This document shows, in pieces, positions 12,616-23,681 of a DNA stretch of 64,000 nt; the first letter of the stretch is position 1; each line of letters starts with the position of its first letter. The translations under genes and the position numbers were made by a program. The notes beneath the pieces were generated by a model. The model saw nothing but the letters and a program-made list of their open reading frames with translations, had not been told where the DNA came from and ran no database searches. The stretch is taken from contig OY987266.1 in NCBI GenBank assembly GCA_963920665.1, positions 3,787,001 through 3,851,000 of the forward strand, read 5' to 3'. Source of the stretch: Straminergon stramineum (taxonomy: Eukaryota > Streptophyta > Bryopsida > Hypnales > Calliergonaceae).

Positions 12616-12739
12616 TAATACTAGTATGGGAATTGATACCTGGGACAAACCTTTGGCGGTCCGGCCCTGTCCAATGTTTTCCCGAGCCACGGATACAGCT
12701 TCGGTACCCCAGACCTAAACCTGAATGTGCAGAGCAAGT

Positions 12740-12748
12740 TTAGGGTTT
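12740..12748 (+). promoter_or_regulatory. Telo-box motif upstream of RPL21
   Basis: TTAGGGTTT, the reverse of AAACCCTAA, lies about 75 bp before the RPL21 ATG. Telo-boxes are a known feature of plant ribosomal-protein promoters. The motif is seen; its function here is inferred. Confidence 0.55.
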
Positions 12749-12820
12749 AACGCTCAAGTTCGGGTGAGGAAGCCCTTTTCTCTTTCTCTCTTCCCGTGTG
12801 TGTGCAGAGACGTTTTCGCG

Positions 12821-14169
12821 ATGCCGGCTGGTCATGGGCTTCGTTCTCGTACGAGGGACCTGTTCTCCAGGCCCTTCAGGCACAAAGGTTACATCCCCTT
12901 GACTGTCTACCTGCGTACCTTCAAGATCGGGGACTATGTAGACATCAAGGTGAACGGGGCTATACACAAGGGCATGCCCCACAAGTTCTACCATGGACGT
13001 ACCGGCATCGTCTGGAACGTCACCAAGCGCGCCGTCGGTGTGGTGATGAACAAGCAGGTACGCTCCTTTCCTTCGCTACGTAACGGATGTCTCTTTTTGC
13101 TTGACTACCTTGTTATTGGTTTCGTGCTGCTTTTACGGCGCTTGTGGAGTTCCCGAATACATGGTATCGAAACGCAAGGGAGCCGTTCATTCCATGTCTA
13201 GGGTTTCAGCCGTTGCTCTCCTAGCTTAGTAATCGGCATTGATGGTTTGACGTCGTGATAGTTGGCCGCTTGGTTACTTGTATGAGCGGACTGTTATCTT
13301 CTCAACCGGAACTTGCATCTGCGTCTTCACCTTGGCCCAAGTTTTATTTGACTCCTGCTTGGATCTCCACCTAGCTTTTTCCCTGCTCTTACTCTGCCTT
13401 TGATTTTATGAATGTTACGCCTTCTATGCACGTCTTGTAATCAAGCTTCTTCTCGAATTTAGCATGATATATCTGGGGCGACATGCAGAATGGCGCACCC
13501 TAGTGTATTCTTGAAAATCAGAGGTCAATGTTATCAAACTCTGTGACACCCTTTTTGTAAGTGTTGTATCCAAGTCGAAGCAGGAACGGCCTAGCGGCCT
13601 TTCTGGCCTCATCACAAATCCTACTTGCTGTTTTCCTTCAGTTTCGTGGTCCACGAAGGTCCGTTGTTCTGTATGCTAGCCTAGGTTTTTAGTGTGTCAG
13701 ATATGGTTCACGTCGATGGCGCACATGCAACACATTTGGAATCATTCGTTTCGTATTTGTAGTCAGATTGAAACGGGTATCTTTCACTATGTTGTGGATT
13801 GGTTTTTTCGCCGGGTATATTTTCGCTTACATATCTCTAGAATTTTCGAGTGGCGTCTGTCTTGTGCGAAGTCAAGTTCAGCTCAATCTGTATTGGTTGT
13901 TCCTTTGGCAGGTCGGAAACAGGATTATTCAGAAGCGTCTTCATGTGCGCATTGAGCACGTGCAGCCTTCACGCTGCCGGGAGGAGTTTCTGGAGCGCCG
14001 TAAGAGCAATGACATCAAGAAGGCCGAGGCGAAAGCAAGGGGTGAGACTGTGGACCTTAAGCGCCAGCCTGCAGGTCCCAGGGCTGGATTTGTCCTTGAT
14101 TCCTCGACCCTAGAGACTGTCACTCCCATTCCTTATGATGTCGTCAATGACCTCAAGGGAGGATACTAA
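12821..14169 (+). CDS. RPL21: 60S ribosomal protein L21 (eL21)
   Basis: Structural protein of the cytosolic large ribosomal subunit. Two exons, 12821-13057 and 13912-14169, join in phase 0 (CAG|gtacgc and tttggcag|GTCGGA) to give 164 aa, the usual plant eL21 length. The protein starts [20 protein letters not shown], contains the conserved HKGYIPL and YHGRTG segments, continues in exon 2 with [13 protein letters not shown] and ERRKSND, and ends NDLKGGY. Codon composition is much more GC-rich than the surroundings. A long pyrimidine tract ending in cag just before the ATG (near 12778-12808) could be a 5' UTR acceptor, but this is not established. Upstream sequence carries a telo-box and a large foldback MITE. 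Confidence 0.97.
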
Positions 14170-14718
14170 ATTTTGTCTCTCAAATGGATTGAGCGCATTG
14201 TATCCCAACTGTATCTTTGCATATTGAATACAAGGTTCGGGACTATGTCGAATGTCTTCAATTGAATTTGTCTGGATTGTTGTCTGTGTTAATGATTTCT
14301 GAATCCTATGCTTTTCAATGTGGACGTTGTCCTTGGGGCGATGTTCTTTGTGCCAATACGTGCCCATAATACATGATGCTAATTGGATTATCATATGAGA
14401 GGCTTTTCAACTCCAAGTGTTGGCCTCCATTTGGAGGCGAGACAAAAGTGTAGTTGTGATGCAACGCTGGCAAAGTCTGGTTGGCATAGTCATGTGCACT
14501 TCATAACGGTATGAGAAATTGTCTGGTCTATTGACCCATTCTAAGTTCCAGAGCAAACGAATTGCATTATGTACAAGCACCCCAAACCGCCACTTTTTCT
14601 GCACCTGGTAATAATGTATGGGGTAGGGGTAGCCTTAACCCCTAAATGACATTGAGGACAGAAAGTGTCCTTGACGTTTTTCAGCCCTGATTTTGTGTCT
14701 TTTGTTGAACTTGGATGG
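14170..14718. other. RPL21 3' flank
   Basis: Moderate-GC sequence after the RPL21 stop, probably 3' UTR and downstream flank. Open frames on the minus strand here are not supported by any family resemblance. Confidence 0.5.
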
Positions 14719-14868
14719 AAAAACACAAGAACGAACAAGAACGAACATCTGTAGGATGCCCAAAGACTTACCCAACCACATCATAAACTAGGAATCAGAA
14801 AAACACAAGAACGAACATCTGTAGGATACCCAAAGACCTACCCCACCACATCATATACTAGGAATCAG
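14719..14868. repeat. Tandem duplication of 70-80 bp
   Basis: Two adjacent copies, 14719-14798 and 14799-14868, each begin AAAACACAAGAACGAAC and end ACTAGGAATCAG. The first copy carries an extra 10-bp AAGAACGAAC repeat. Few mismatches separate the copies, so the duplication is fairly recent. Confidence 0.85.
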
Positions 14869-16398
14869 AGGCAGAACTCTGATTTCAAATCCACTTCAAA
14901 GTGTAGGGTCATCCAGAAGTTTGTTTTGGAGGACTGGATCTAGACTGTTCACCGGGCAGGCTCTTTCTACAGAGTTCACGGGTGTTCTTGAGTCGCAGAA
15001 GATCAAGCCATTGAAATCGCCCCAAAAAATTTGTGGAAGTTGCATTCAGTGTGAAGGTGCCTTTTTGCCTGCTTGGATTTGTGTGGTTCTCATTTTACTA
15101 ATTTCGTTGATTTTCTGGAAGAAATTGTTCTTCATTTGAAGTGCCAAACCTACCCTCGTATAGGACATCGAGTATAACAAGGTTTTCCAGATTTTATGAT
15201 TTTATAAAGCGGAGGTGATAGTTAGTATGCTAAGCTAAAATTTTGTAGTACAAGTTTGCTAGCTGTACTAGGTGGCTGAAGTAAAAAGAACCCTATTTGA
15301 ATCTGTACTTTTTCTTTACTGCGAGCATTTTTCCATGCAAAAATATACCCTAAAGAAGAGAATCACTGGTTGAAAATTTTTCAAGTGATCTGTTGCCTAC
15401 TCTAGTTTCACTTTCTATAGTTGGATTTATCTAACAAGCAACCAATTTTCCCAGAGGAAAATTCAAAAAGGAACACCTATACAACCAATTCTCAAAGGAA
15501 AAATATTCAATGTCACTTTGGGGTGAAACCCAAGACAAATAATGGAACTTTGGATCCACGAGACTAAAAGTGTAGCCTACAATGTATATTCAATTGAGGG
15601 AGTTGAAAAGATATGGAAGGAACTAGTGAGGGGTTCAACTAATTTGGAATTTTTAATAATGAAAGTGAGAGATAGGAAGGTTTATGAGTCAACCAATGAG
15701 GTCTAGATCTTTGAGGTGTATGTATTAACAAATATAGAGTTCAACAATGGCTACTATTTGAAATACACATCCAAAGTTCAATACAAGTTAATGAAGTTCA
15801 CAATTGCCAAGACTTCCATGTTCATTGAAACCTACACACTTATAATCTCCAAATGATGAGCCTATTATCACTTTTTCAAACATCATTTGCAAATACATGC
15901 AATGTAAATGTGATTTTTTGGTATTCATTTTTCAAAGATGGGATTATTGTGCATGTCTTCTATTAGTTGTAAAAATTTTACATTTTATTGGAATTCCTAA
16001 ACAATTCCTAAGGATGATAAATGATCAAAGTGATGAAATTGAATTATTGTACATTTGAGATGAAAATTTGATGTGTACTAACTTACAAGAAAAATCAACA
16101 TGTGTTGGCTTTGCATTGTAGTGAAAGTGTATATATGCAAGGAAAAGCTTTCAAGTTCTATTAGTGTATTTTTTCTATTTTGCATAATTCTTGTATCCCT
16201 AAACTCTCTAAGAAGATATTAGACATTCCTTTGGATGATTTCAAGGTGGATTCTAGGATGAAAAGAGAACTTTATTACCCAAATTTTTTGAGGGAATTGA
16301 TTCAACTCATTTCAATGAATGGTGTTGGATATTTTTTCCTAGCAATATTTTTTGACCTTCCTATATAAGAAAATGGCAAATCTACAAATCACCATGTA
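14869..16398. other. AT-rich spacer
   Basis: No gene recognised. Short open frames (14921-15139 and 16180-16368) have no recognisable domains. Composition declines from moderate GC to strongly AT-rich by 15.5 kb. Confidence 0.45.
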
Positions 16399-16583
16399 TA
16401 GTAGAACCTCTCTAAAGTAATAAGATTGGGATTGGTCTGACACATTAGATAAGAGAGGTTATTGCATTAGGGAGGGGCATGATCTTTGTATGTAGTTCAT
16501 ATTGTTAAGTTGAAACCAACAATCAATGTGGTATGACAAAAGTTTATTGAATTAGAGAGGATTGAGTTAGGGAGGTTCAACTG
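16399..16583. mobile_element. Emigrant/pogo-like MITE, copy A (185 bp)
   Basis: The left end TAGTAGAACCTCTCTAAAGT and the inverted right end CAGTTGAACCTCCCTAACTC form terminal inverted repeats, flanked by TA on both sides (16397-16398 and 16584-16585). Ends of the form CAGTwrAACCTCTmTAAa with a TA duplication are known from Emigrant/pogo-type (Tc1/mariner) MITEs of plants. A diverged relative lies at 57961-58230. Confidence 0.7.
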
Positions 16584-17828
16584 TAATATGTTTTGGCAAT
16601 TTTTGGTCCATTGTCTTTATCTAAATTTTAGCCACAAGAATGATCACTTTTGAATTAGATTCCTACTATTGAAATGAAGCTTATCAAGTCTAGTTTCTAC
16701 TCCAATTTGAGAAGTTGAAAAATTCCTAAAATTCCATATTTTATTACAATTTGAACTTTGGGCTGATTACCAAAGAGTGATTAGAAAGACATGGTAAATA
16801 TTTTGCACCGTAATATTCTACACTATAGTATACAATTATGGAGAAATTTTAATATTTTTTAAGTGTATTTTATATTTGATATGATTTTTTCACTTTTTAT
16901 TAAAAAATTCACTGTAATTTCAAATTTTTACAAAAAATCTGAATTTTTTATGACTTACAAAAGACATGTATTTGAATTACAACTCTGAAAAAGAAATACA
17001 AAATTTTCCAATCATTTATACCTGCAAAATAGAAGCATACATACAAAGGAACTTTGAAGTGTGAAAAAATGGTCATAAACACATCTTTTCAGGGCTATGT
17101 AATTGGAAGTTGTGTCGTATAGATGTTTTGGAGATGTGAGTAGAGATCAAGTGAATATATTTTGTGTAAGAATTTGTGGAGTTCATGATGAAAAAAATAT
17201 TTATACAATGCTTGAAGTCAAAATGATATACATGATGGTATTTTCACTGCAACTAGCAATAAATTCATGTGGTTAAAATTCTTTCTTTGAAATTGTTGCA
17301 CATAAATTTGCAATTCATATGCAAATTTTGAGGAAGATATTCTCAAAATTTCTCAAAAATCAACGCCTTTTACTATACATAAAAGTTGTTAATAGATTTG
17401 TATGCATTTTGAAGAACTTTTAACCATAGAATCTCATTCTTGACTTGTTCTATAATGACATATAAAAAAGTTTAGGTCTTCAAAGAAGCTTATGAATCAC
17501 ATCCATCATCCATGTATGCCCAAAAGAAGCTTTTGCTACTTTAGGTCACTAAGACAATCTAAAATCAAGGATTCAAGAATTTTCTACCCCAATATAATTT
17601 GATTATTTGATTATGTTTAAGGAAGAAGCCATGTAAAAATTTGAAATCCTCATGCAATCTAAAGGAAGTAGTTTTATACATAATATGTATACAACATGTT
17701 CTACCCAAGGTAAAAACACCCCAAATTGTCCATATACCCACTTTGGTTTTAGGAACAATGATTTAAGTAGCCTAGGGAGTTCTACTTTGAAAATTTATAG
17801 AAATGACATGTCTTATCTAAAAATTCTA
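16584..17828. repeat. AT-rich spacer with second copy of dispersed repeat
   Basis: About 16685-16990 is the partner of the repeat at 10960-11180. The remainder is AT-rich, with no readable gene. Confidence 0.45.
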
Positions 17829-18356
17829 CTCCCTTCATCTCAAAATGATCTTGTTAGATAAAATGTTCTGGATTAAGGCTACAAATAACATTTTTTGGAA
17901 CCGTTTTGCACTATAAATAGGGTTTAGTGTGCTCTTAGCATCTTAGAAACTTTGAGTTTTGGAGTCCCTTTCAAAGTGAAGTTTTAGAATATTGAAAAGT
18001 AGAATTTCTTAGGCATTTTCAAAGAGCACTTGTGGACACTTAATGGTTGAGTATGAGGTCATCATTTTGTGGACATTTAGTATGGGCCCAAACCATGTGT
18101 CGACCTTTGCTCTACCTCCCAAAGCTTCATCTCCTTCAATTGGGCAATTGATTGACCCCCTTTAATCATTTCATTTGCCTTTCGATTGATGATTACATTG
18201 ATGGAGGGGAACTCCCACTCAAAAATGGTTTTCTTGGTCCTAGATAGCAATTGAAAGCCAATTTTGACCAATTTGCAATGTCACAAAGTGCAAAAGGATG
18301 ATCATTTGGGACCAAAAATGAAGACCAATATGAAGATCATTTTGAGATGGAAGGAG
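17829..18356. mobile_element. Stowaway-like element (528 bp)
   Basis: The left end CTCCCTTCATCTCAAAATGA matches the inverted right end CTCCTTCCATCTCAAAATGA, with TA on both outer sides (17827-17828 and 18357-18358). The ends closely resemble classical Stowaway termini (CTCCCTCCGTCCCAAAATA). The interior has no transposase reading frame, so it is a large non-autonomous element. Confidence 0.75.
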
Positions 18357-18800
18357 TAATTCTTTTTGAAGATTCATGATAACAAAAATTATTTCTCCTA
18401 GAAAAATGTGGCTCCAACTATGCTGAATTGCTTATTTTGACAGTTCGAGGTGTTTCAGTCCACCTTAAATTTGATATGTATTGCTTTGGAACTTCGCCAA
18501 AATTTGGAAGCGTACTTCCACTTCAGACTGCTTTAAACAGTTGAAATTTGGAGCTTTCACAAAACACCACAGAATCAAAAGATTGCGGGAAAATCTCTGT
18601 TATTTCCAAAACAGTGCTGGGACTCATCGCTTACACGTTAACCCCCACACTGGTATAATTGATTCACTGCCTCAAACCCATGCGTATCTTTCCGAACTTA
18701 CTAGAAAGGAATCCTATACTAAATTGTGCACACTGAGCGGATATCACCTTCAAACCATGACAATGGCTGTCAAAGACCCAAGTGAAATCACACACTGAAA
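18357..18800. other. 3' flank of the At4g14100-like gene
   Basis: Lies just beyond the stop codon of the minus-strand gene and probably includes its 3' UTR. The open frame on the plus strand at 18481-18798 is antisense to this flank and has no family resemblance. Confidence 0.45.
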
Positions 18801-20758
18801 CTATGAAGTGATTTTCTCATTGTCGAAAAGATCCTCGTGATCACCTAACGATTCTTTCGAGAGTAGCCCTTGCCTAGTTTGATCATCAACCTTACTCGCT
18901 ATCAAAGAAGCTGGGGTCCGCTCAAAGCACGATGATGGTGCCTGCCACTTCCGGTCTTCAAGCACATTTCCTACGTCGAATGTAATAACATGAAGCCACA
19001 TTCCTGCAGAAAAAATCGTCATCTCCTTGTCCAATCCCTCATCAACTAGAAGTAAAGACGGCAGGAAAGAAAGTAAGACACTTCAAGACACGACAATAGC
19101 ATCTCCACTCACCTTGGCAAACCAGTTCTTCCAAAATGTAACCTTCGAATCACATGAAATTGGAAACCAAGCCGCATCAAGAAACCACAGGTAATACACA
19201 GAAAAAAATCTGCTTACAGCCATCAATGTGATTGTAAAACATCCCAATGGACATTCAAAGAGAAGGTCGAAAAGCTCACTGCTGTGGGTGAAAATCCAAG
19301 AAACTGGCCGCTGGGTCTCAATGTCTTCCCAGTAGCGAATGAAATCGACTTTATCCCAAACATTACACTTGAAACCGTCAATTTCTTCGACACCAACATA
19401 GGTAGCACCACTCAACCAATCTGGTCGAAGAATTCCAACCGGAAATGATACCTCTCTGCAAGTACCTGCTTCGAGATCATAATAGTATGAGGTGCCATTG
19501 GTATACTCCACGTCATGAGTCACGGGTCCAAGTTGTTTCTGAATGAGGTGGAGGTTCCGCCCGTTTGGAAAGTCGTACCACAAGTCGATTATGGAGAGCT
19601 TTCCAGTCCGGTTTTGATACATCCGTGAGTGGAATTGAAGTGGCCATGGCTTGGGGACTGGATCAGCTTTCGCTGATGCCGCAACGAGCAAAACTAGTGT
19701 ATACAATCCCAGTCTCTGAAAACCGAAATTGCACAGTTTTCAGTAATTATAATCACAGCATGCATACATCTCTCAAAACATTCGAACCTCATTTTCCTGC
19801 ATAACCAGTGAAAGCAAGAATTCGACCTAAAACCATCCCGTCCGACATATTTGGTCCTGGAACAACCGAAAAAGTCCAGGACGAGAAAGGGCTAAAATAG
19901 TAGCGGGTGTAGAATGATGCAAGGGTGTAGGAACTTATCATAAGAAATGAATTTTCCATAAACCCTGAAAATCTTGACAACTTCACCATAACCAAAAATA
20001 TTGATTTCAATTCACTGTTCATTTGAATTACTATAAGACGCACTAATTTTTTTTAAATTGCAGTTTACTCTAGAATACATTTTATTTTATTTGCTCTGAG
20101 GTCATTAAGAGAAAAACAAAACTTTCATCCTAGTAGAAAAATGAGATATAAGACATATTAGTGCATCTTGCAGAAATTGAAATAAACGGCGTGCTCAACA
20201 GGATGGCGAGATGCCCAACGACGACTAAATTATCCACACTGTTGAAACATAAACAGAGATATCTGTAGGGACGAGAGTCTGTACCCAGACAAGCACATAA
20301 TTCTAACCGGTTAGGTGCAAACCCTCGGGCAAGTCTCGCACTCAAGATCATCGCTGCCGTAGTTTTTCAGACGGAAACGGACACATGTGAGTACGTGCCC
20401 TTCGTTTTCTATCCTATTGCGCTTACAATTCAGAAAACATAATTGATCAGTGAATCCAAAATTCTACTCTCAAAATTCCCAACAATCCACCCCGGAAATC
20501 AATCCTGTATCTTGTAAAGAACAATGTGGGCATGCGAAATTTCAAATCATGCCCTCTACGTTCACGACAAAGCTCGAGAAAATCGGATCAGCGACCACTC
20601 CCCTCCAACGGACAATTTCCAAGTCCAATTTACAGCTGAATTCTCGCTGCGTCAACTCGATGAATTCTATAAAATTACTAAGAAACCCAAATTTGAAACC
20701 AAAAAACAGAACAAAGAACACAAACCAGAAATGGACGCGCCGCAATCAGGCCGTCCAT
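18801..20758 (-). CDS. At4g14100-like secreted protein (annotated in plants as 'transferring glycosyl group transferase')
   Basis: Three exons on the minus strand: 20758-20726, 19715-19280 and 19003-18801. They join in frame to about 223 aa. Exon 2 begins after a ttttcag acceptor with residues LGLYTLVLLVAASAKADPVP, the hydrophobic core and cleavage region of a signal peptide. Exon 1 (MDGLIAARPFL) is the best in-frame ATG exon with a donor (CTG|GTTTGT) and supplies the signal-peptide start, but is the least certain part. The mature part has family landmarks: WPLQFHSRMYQNRTG, IDLWYDFPNGRN, NGTSYYYDLEAGTCREV, GFKCNVWDKVDFIRYWED, PVSWIF, and in exon 3 the ITFDVGNVLED...WQAPSSCF segment that ends most homologues. 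Exon 2 ends at A|GTGAGC and exon 3 starts after tttctgcag. A tail of about 35 residues follows SSCF. The biochemical role is not established; the transferase name is an annotation habit. The gene is divergent from HSP70. Confidence 0.82.
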
Positions 20759-20976
20759 GGCGCTCGGTGCCGTACGACGAGGACCAAGCTCGCACTCACG
20801 TCTCGCACTCACGTCTCGGGATAGGGAGAGCGGATGAGGAGACGAAAGAGAAACGAATGATAACCCGTGGCTACTTTATATGACTGTGTATAATTCATCG
20901 ATATGGATGAAAAATCAGATGAAAAATTCTGAGGAAGGACGGATGAGAACCCGGGGCATTCATGCAGCGCTTACAA

Positions 20977-20989
20977 GAAACTTCGAGAA
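20977..20989. promoter_or_regulatory. Heat-shock element, three perfect units
   Basis: GAAACTTCGAGAA contains three alternating GAA/TTC units at 5-bp spacing, the binding pattern for trimeric HSF. A fourth unit follows with one mismatch (TAC for TTC). It lies between the divergent At4g14100-like and HSP70 genes. Confidence 0.75.
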
Positions 20990-21035
20990 ACTACCAAAAC
21001 CCCGCCACAAATGTGAAACATTCATGGGCCAACAA

Positions 21036-21063
21036 GAAACTTCGAGGAACTTCGAGAAACTTC
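21036..21063. promoter_or_regulatory. Heat-shock element, six contiguous units
   Basis: From 21036 the 5-bp phase reads GAA, TTC, GGA, TTC, GAA, TTC: six contiguous units with one single-base mismatch. This is the strongest HSE in the window and sits about 460 bp upstream of the HSP70 ATG. Confidence 0.85.
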
Positions 21064-21180
21064 AGACTTCGACAAGTCTACAAAATTCACAAAAGTGGAG
21101 ATGACAAGTGGATGAACTGATGTGGCTTGGTCTAGGAAGTAACTTCCATATCTATGAAATCTGAAGTACTTTGTAGATGC

Positions 21181-21198
21181 TTCAGGAACTATCTAGAA
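21181..21198. promoter_or_regulatory. Heat-shock element, four units with one mismatch
   Basis: The phase reads TTC, GAA, ATC, GAA. It is one of several HSE clusters upstream of HSP70. Confidence 0.55.
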
Positions 21199-21235
21199 GG
21201 GTATAGAGATCTCCAGCGTCGTCTCGCAGCTTCGC

Positions 21236-21253
21236 TTCCCGAAGGCTCCAGAA
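21236..21253. promoter_or_regulatory. Proximal heat-shock element
   Basis: The phase reads TTC, GAA, CTC, GAA (one mismatch). It lies directly upstream of a TATA-like GCATATATTG at 21277-21286, which is the expected place for a core-proximal HSE of an inducible HSP70. Confidence 0.65.
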
Positions 21254-21276
21254 ACAACTTCCCTTCCATAGCCATT

Positions 21277-21286
21277 GCATATATTG
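21277..21286 (+). promoter_or_regulatory. Probable TATA element of HSP70
   Basis: GCATATATTG lies about 240 bp before the HSP70 ATG and just downstream of the proximal HSE. This would place transcription start near 21305-21315 and give a 5' leader of about 210 nt. Inference from position and motif. Confidence 0.5.
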
Positions 21287-21522
21287 CCGATCTTCGAGAT
21301 TGTGTGTCATGAATTGAGCGCTGATACGAGTGTGTTCTTGAAATTATAGGCTCTGACTTCGCAGAATTTTATATTTCCAATCGTAGTGTTAGTGAAATTT
21401 CAGGGAATTCTGAGATTGTTCTTTTTGCTGGTTTAGTGTGGAAGAGGATTCCGAATTTGGCAATCGAGAGGTTTGATTGAGAGAAGTGAGTTTCAGAGGA
21501 CATTGTATTGAGAAATTGCAGC

Positions 21523-23478
21523 ATGGCGAGCAAGGGCGAGGGACCGTCGATTGGAATCGACCTGGGAACCACGTACAGTTGTGTGGGAGTGTGGCAACAT
21601 GATCGAGTGGAGATTATTGCTAACGACCAGGGCAACCGCACGACGCCATCGTATGTTGCGTTCACGGATACGGAGCGTTTGATCGGCGATGCGGCAAAGA
21701 ATCAAGTGGCGATGAACCCGACCAACACCGTGTTCGATGCTAAGCGGCTAATCGGGCGACGGTTTGATGACGCTTCTGTGCAGAGTGATATGAAGCTCTG
21801 GCCGTTCAAGGTGATTGCGGGACCGGGGAATAAGCCGATCATTGTTGTGAATTACAAAGGAGAGGTGAAGCAGTTCGCTGCGGAAGAGATTTCGTCTATG
21901 GTGTTAATCAAAATGAAGGAGATCGCAGAGGCGTTTCTTGGGAGGACTGTGAAGAACGCGGTTGTCACCGTGCCGGCCTATTTTAATGACTCTCAGAGGC
22001 AAGCGACGAAGGATGCGGGTGCGATTGCGGGCCTTAATGTGCAGCGCATCATCAACGAGCCAACGGCTGCCGCTATTGCCTATGGTTTGGACAAGAAAGG
22101 CCAGTCGACGGTCGAGAAGAACATCTTGATTTTCGACCTGGGAGGTGGTACATTCGATGTGTCATTGCTGACCATCGAGGAAGGGATTTTTGAGGTGAAG
22201 GCGACGGCTGGCGACACACATCTTGGAGGGGAAGATTTTGACAATCGGGTGGTGAACCACTTTGTCCAGGAGTTTAAGCGCAAATACAAGAAGGATATTA
22301 CTGGTAATCCCCGAGCTCTCCGTCGCTTACGCACAGCATCTGAGAGGGCGAAGAGAACATTATCGGCAACCGCACAAACTACCATAGAGATTGACTCTTT
22401 GTTCGAAGGCGTGGATTTCTACTCCACCATCACGAGAGCCAGGTTCGAAGAGTTGAACATGGACCTGTTCCGCAAGTGCATGGAGCCTGTGGAGAAGTGC
22501 TTGAGGGACGCGAAGATGGACAAGGGTCAAGTGCACGAGGTTGTTCTAGTCGGCGGCTCCACCAGGATTCCCAAAGTGCAGAGCCTTCTCCAAGATTTTT
22601 TCAATGGCAAGGAGTTATGCAAGAGCATTAATCCTGATGAGGCAGTTGCGTACGGGGCGGCAGTTCAAGCTGCCATCCTCAGCGGCGATGGAAATCAAAA
22701 GGTACAAGACTTGTTGCTGCTAGATGTTACTCCTCTCAGTCTTGGTCTCGAAACAGCTGGTGGTGTAATGACCACACTTATTCCGAGGAACACGACAATC
22801 CCCACGAAGAAGGAGCAAGTATTCTCGACGTACGCTGACAATCAACCAGGTGTGCTCATTCAAGTTTTTGAAGGGGAGCGAGCGAGAACGAGAGACAACA
22901 ATTTATTGGGGAAATTCGAGCTCGCTGGTATTCCACCTGCTCCCAGAGGCGTACCACAGATCAATGTATGCTTCGACATTGATGCCAACGGTATCCTGAA
23001 TGTTTCTGCCGAGGACAAGACAGCTGGTGTTAAGAACAAGATTACAATCACGAATGACAAGGGTAGGCTGAGCAAGGAGGATATTGAAAAAATGGTGCAC
23101 GATGCAGAGAAGTACAAGAATGAGGATGAGGAGGTCAAGAAGAAGGTCGACGCCAAGAACGGGCTTGAGAACTATGCCTACAACATGAGGAACACCATTA
23201 AGGACGAAAAGATCTCAGGTCAGCTCAGTAGCGAGGACAAGCAGAAACTGGAGAAGGCAGTGAATGACGCTATCTCTTGGCTGGATGCCAACCAATTGGC
23301 AGAGGTTGATGAGTTCGAAGACAAGCAGAAGGAGTTAGAGAATGTTTGCAATCCCATCATCTCGCGCATGTACCAAGGAGGCGCAGGAGGGGGTGCAGGT
23401 CCTACGCCCTCTGGCGGGTATGGTGGTGGAGCAAACGCAGGCGGAGGAGCTGGACCAACAATTGAAGAAGTGGACTAA
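21523..23478 (+). CDS. HSP70: Cytosolic heat shock protein 70
   Basis: ATP-dependent chaperone of the cytosol and nucleus. A single uninterrupted reading frame gives 651 aa from ATG 21523 ([15 protein letters not shown]); the same frame runs 5 codons further upstream but without an ATG. All three Hsp70 signatures are present: IDLGTTYS at about 12-19, [14 protein letters not shown] near 203, and [14 protein letters not shown] near 340. The substrate-binding domain is followed by a glycine-rich tail and a terminal EEVD, which marks the cytosolic form that binds TPR co-chaperones. Many plant cytosolic HSP70 genes have one intron in the N-terminal region; this copy has none, which together with the HSE array upstream suggests a heat-inducible member. 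GC content is far above that of the flanks. AATAAA occurs at 23676-23681. Confidence 0.98.
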   Translation: MASKGEGPSIGIDLGTTYSCVGVWQHDRVEIIANDQGNRTTPSYVAFTDTERLIGDAAKNQVAMNPTNTVFDAKRLIGRRFDDASVQSDMKLWPFKVIAGPGNKPIIVVNYKGEVKQFAAEEISSMVLIKMKEIAEAFLGRTVKNAVVTVPAYFNDSQRQATKDAGAIAGLNVQRIINEPTAAAIAYGLDKKGQSTVEKNILIFDLGGGTFDVSLLTIEEGIFEVKATAGDTHLGGEDFDNRVVNHFVQEFKRKYKKDITGNPRALRRLRTASERAKRTLSATAQTTIEIDSLFEGVDFYSTITRARFEELNMDLFRKCMEPVEKCLRDAKMDKGQVHEVVLVGGSTRIPKVQSLLQDFFNGKELCKSINPDEAVAYGAAVQAAILSGDGNQKVQDLLLLDVTPLSLGLETAGGVMTTLIPRNTTIPTKKEQVFSTYADNQPGVLIQVFEGERARTRDNNLLGKFELAGIPPAPRGVPQINVCFDIDANGILNVSAEDKTAGVKNKITITNDKGRLSKEDIEKMVHDAEKYKNEDEEVKKKVDAKNGLENYAYNMRNTIKDEKISGQLSSEDKQKLEKAVNDAISWLDANQLAEVDEFEDKQKELENVCNPIISRMYQGGAGGGAGPTPSGGYGGGANAGGGAGPTIEEVD

Positions 23479-23675
23479 ACATCTCAATGAGAATGTAACA
23501 CAAATGGTTGGTTGTTGTTGACAAGCCTTGATTAGAAGCAGGCTGCACAGAGTGAACTAGCTTTTAGGTGAAATCAGCCTCCCGCGGAATTATACCGGTA
23601 GAGATCGCTTTACGAGAGTCAAAGTTGTGCTAAGAATCACGAACCCTTCTCTGGGAAATTGATCTGTACAGCTTG

Positions 23676-23681
23676 AATAAA
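23676..23681 (+). terminator. Polyadenylation signal candidate for HSP70
   Basis: AATAAA lies about 200 bp after the HSP70 stop, before a switch to AT-rich spacer. The motif is seen; its use is inferred. Confidence 0.45.

Noticed and set aside
12740..14604. Several open frames on both strands overlapping RPL21 and its intron
   Set aside because: They overlap a well-supported ribosomal protein gene, share its GC-rich composition and show no family resemblance.
21508..21522. Five-codon upstream extension of HSP70
   Set aside because: It begins at [11 protein letters not shown] at 21523 matches the family start.
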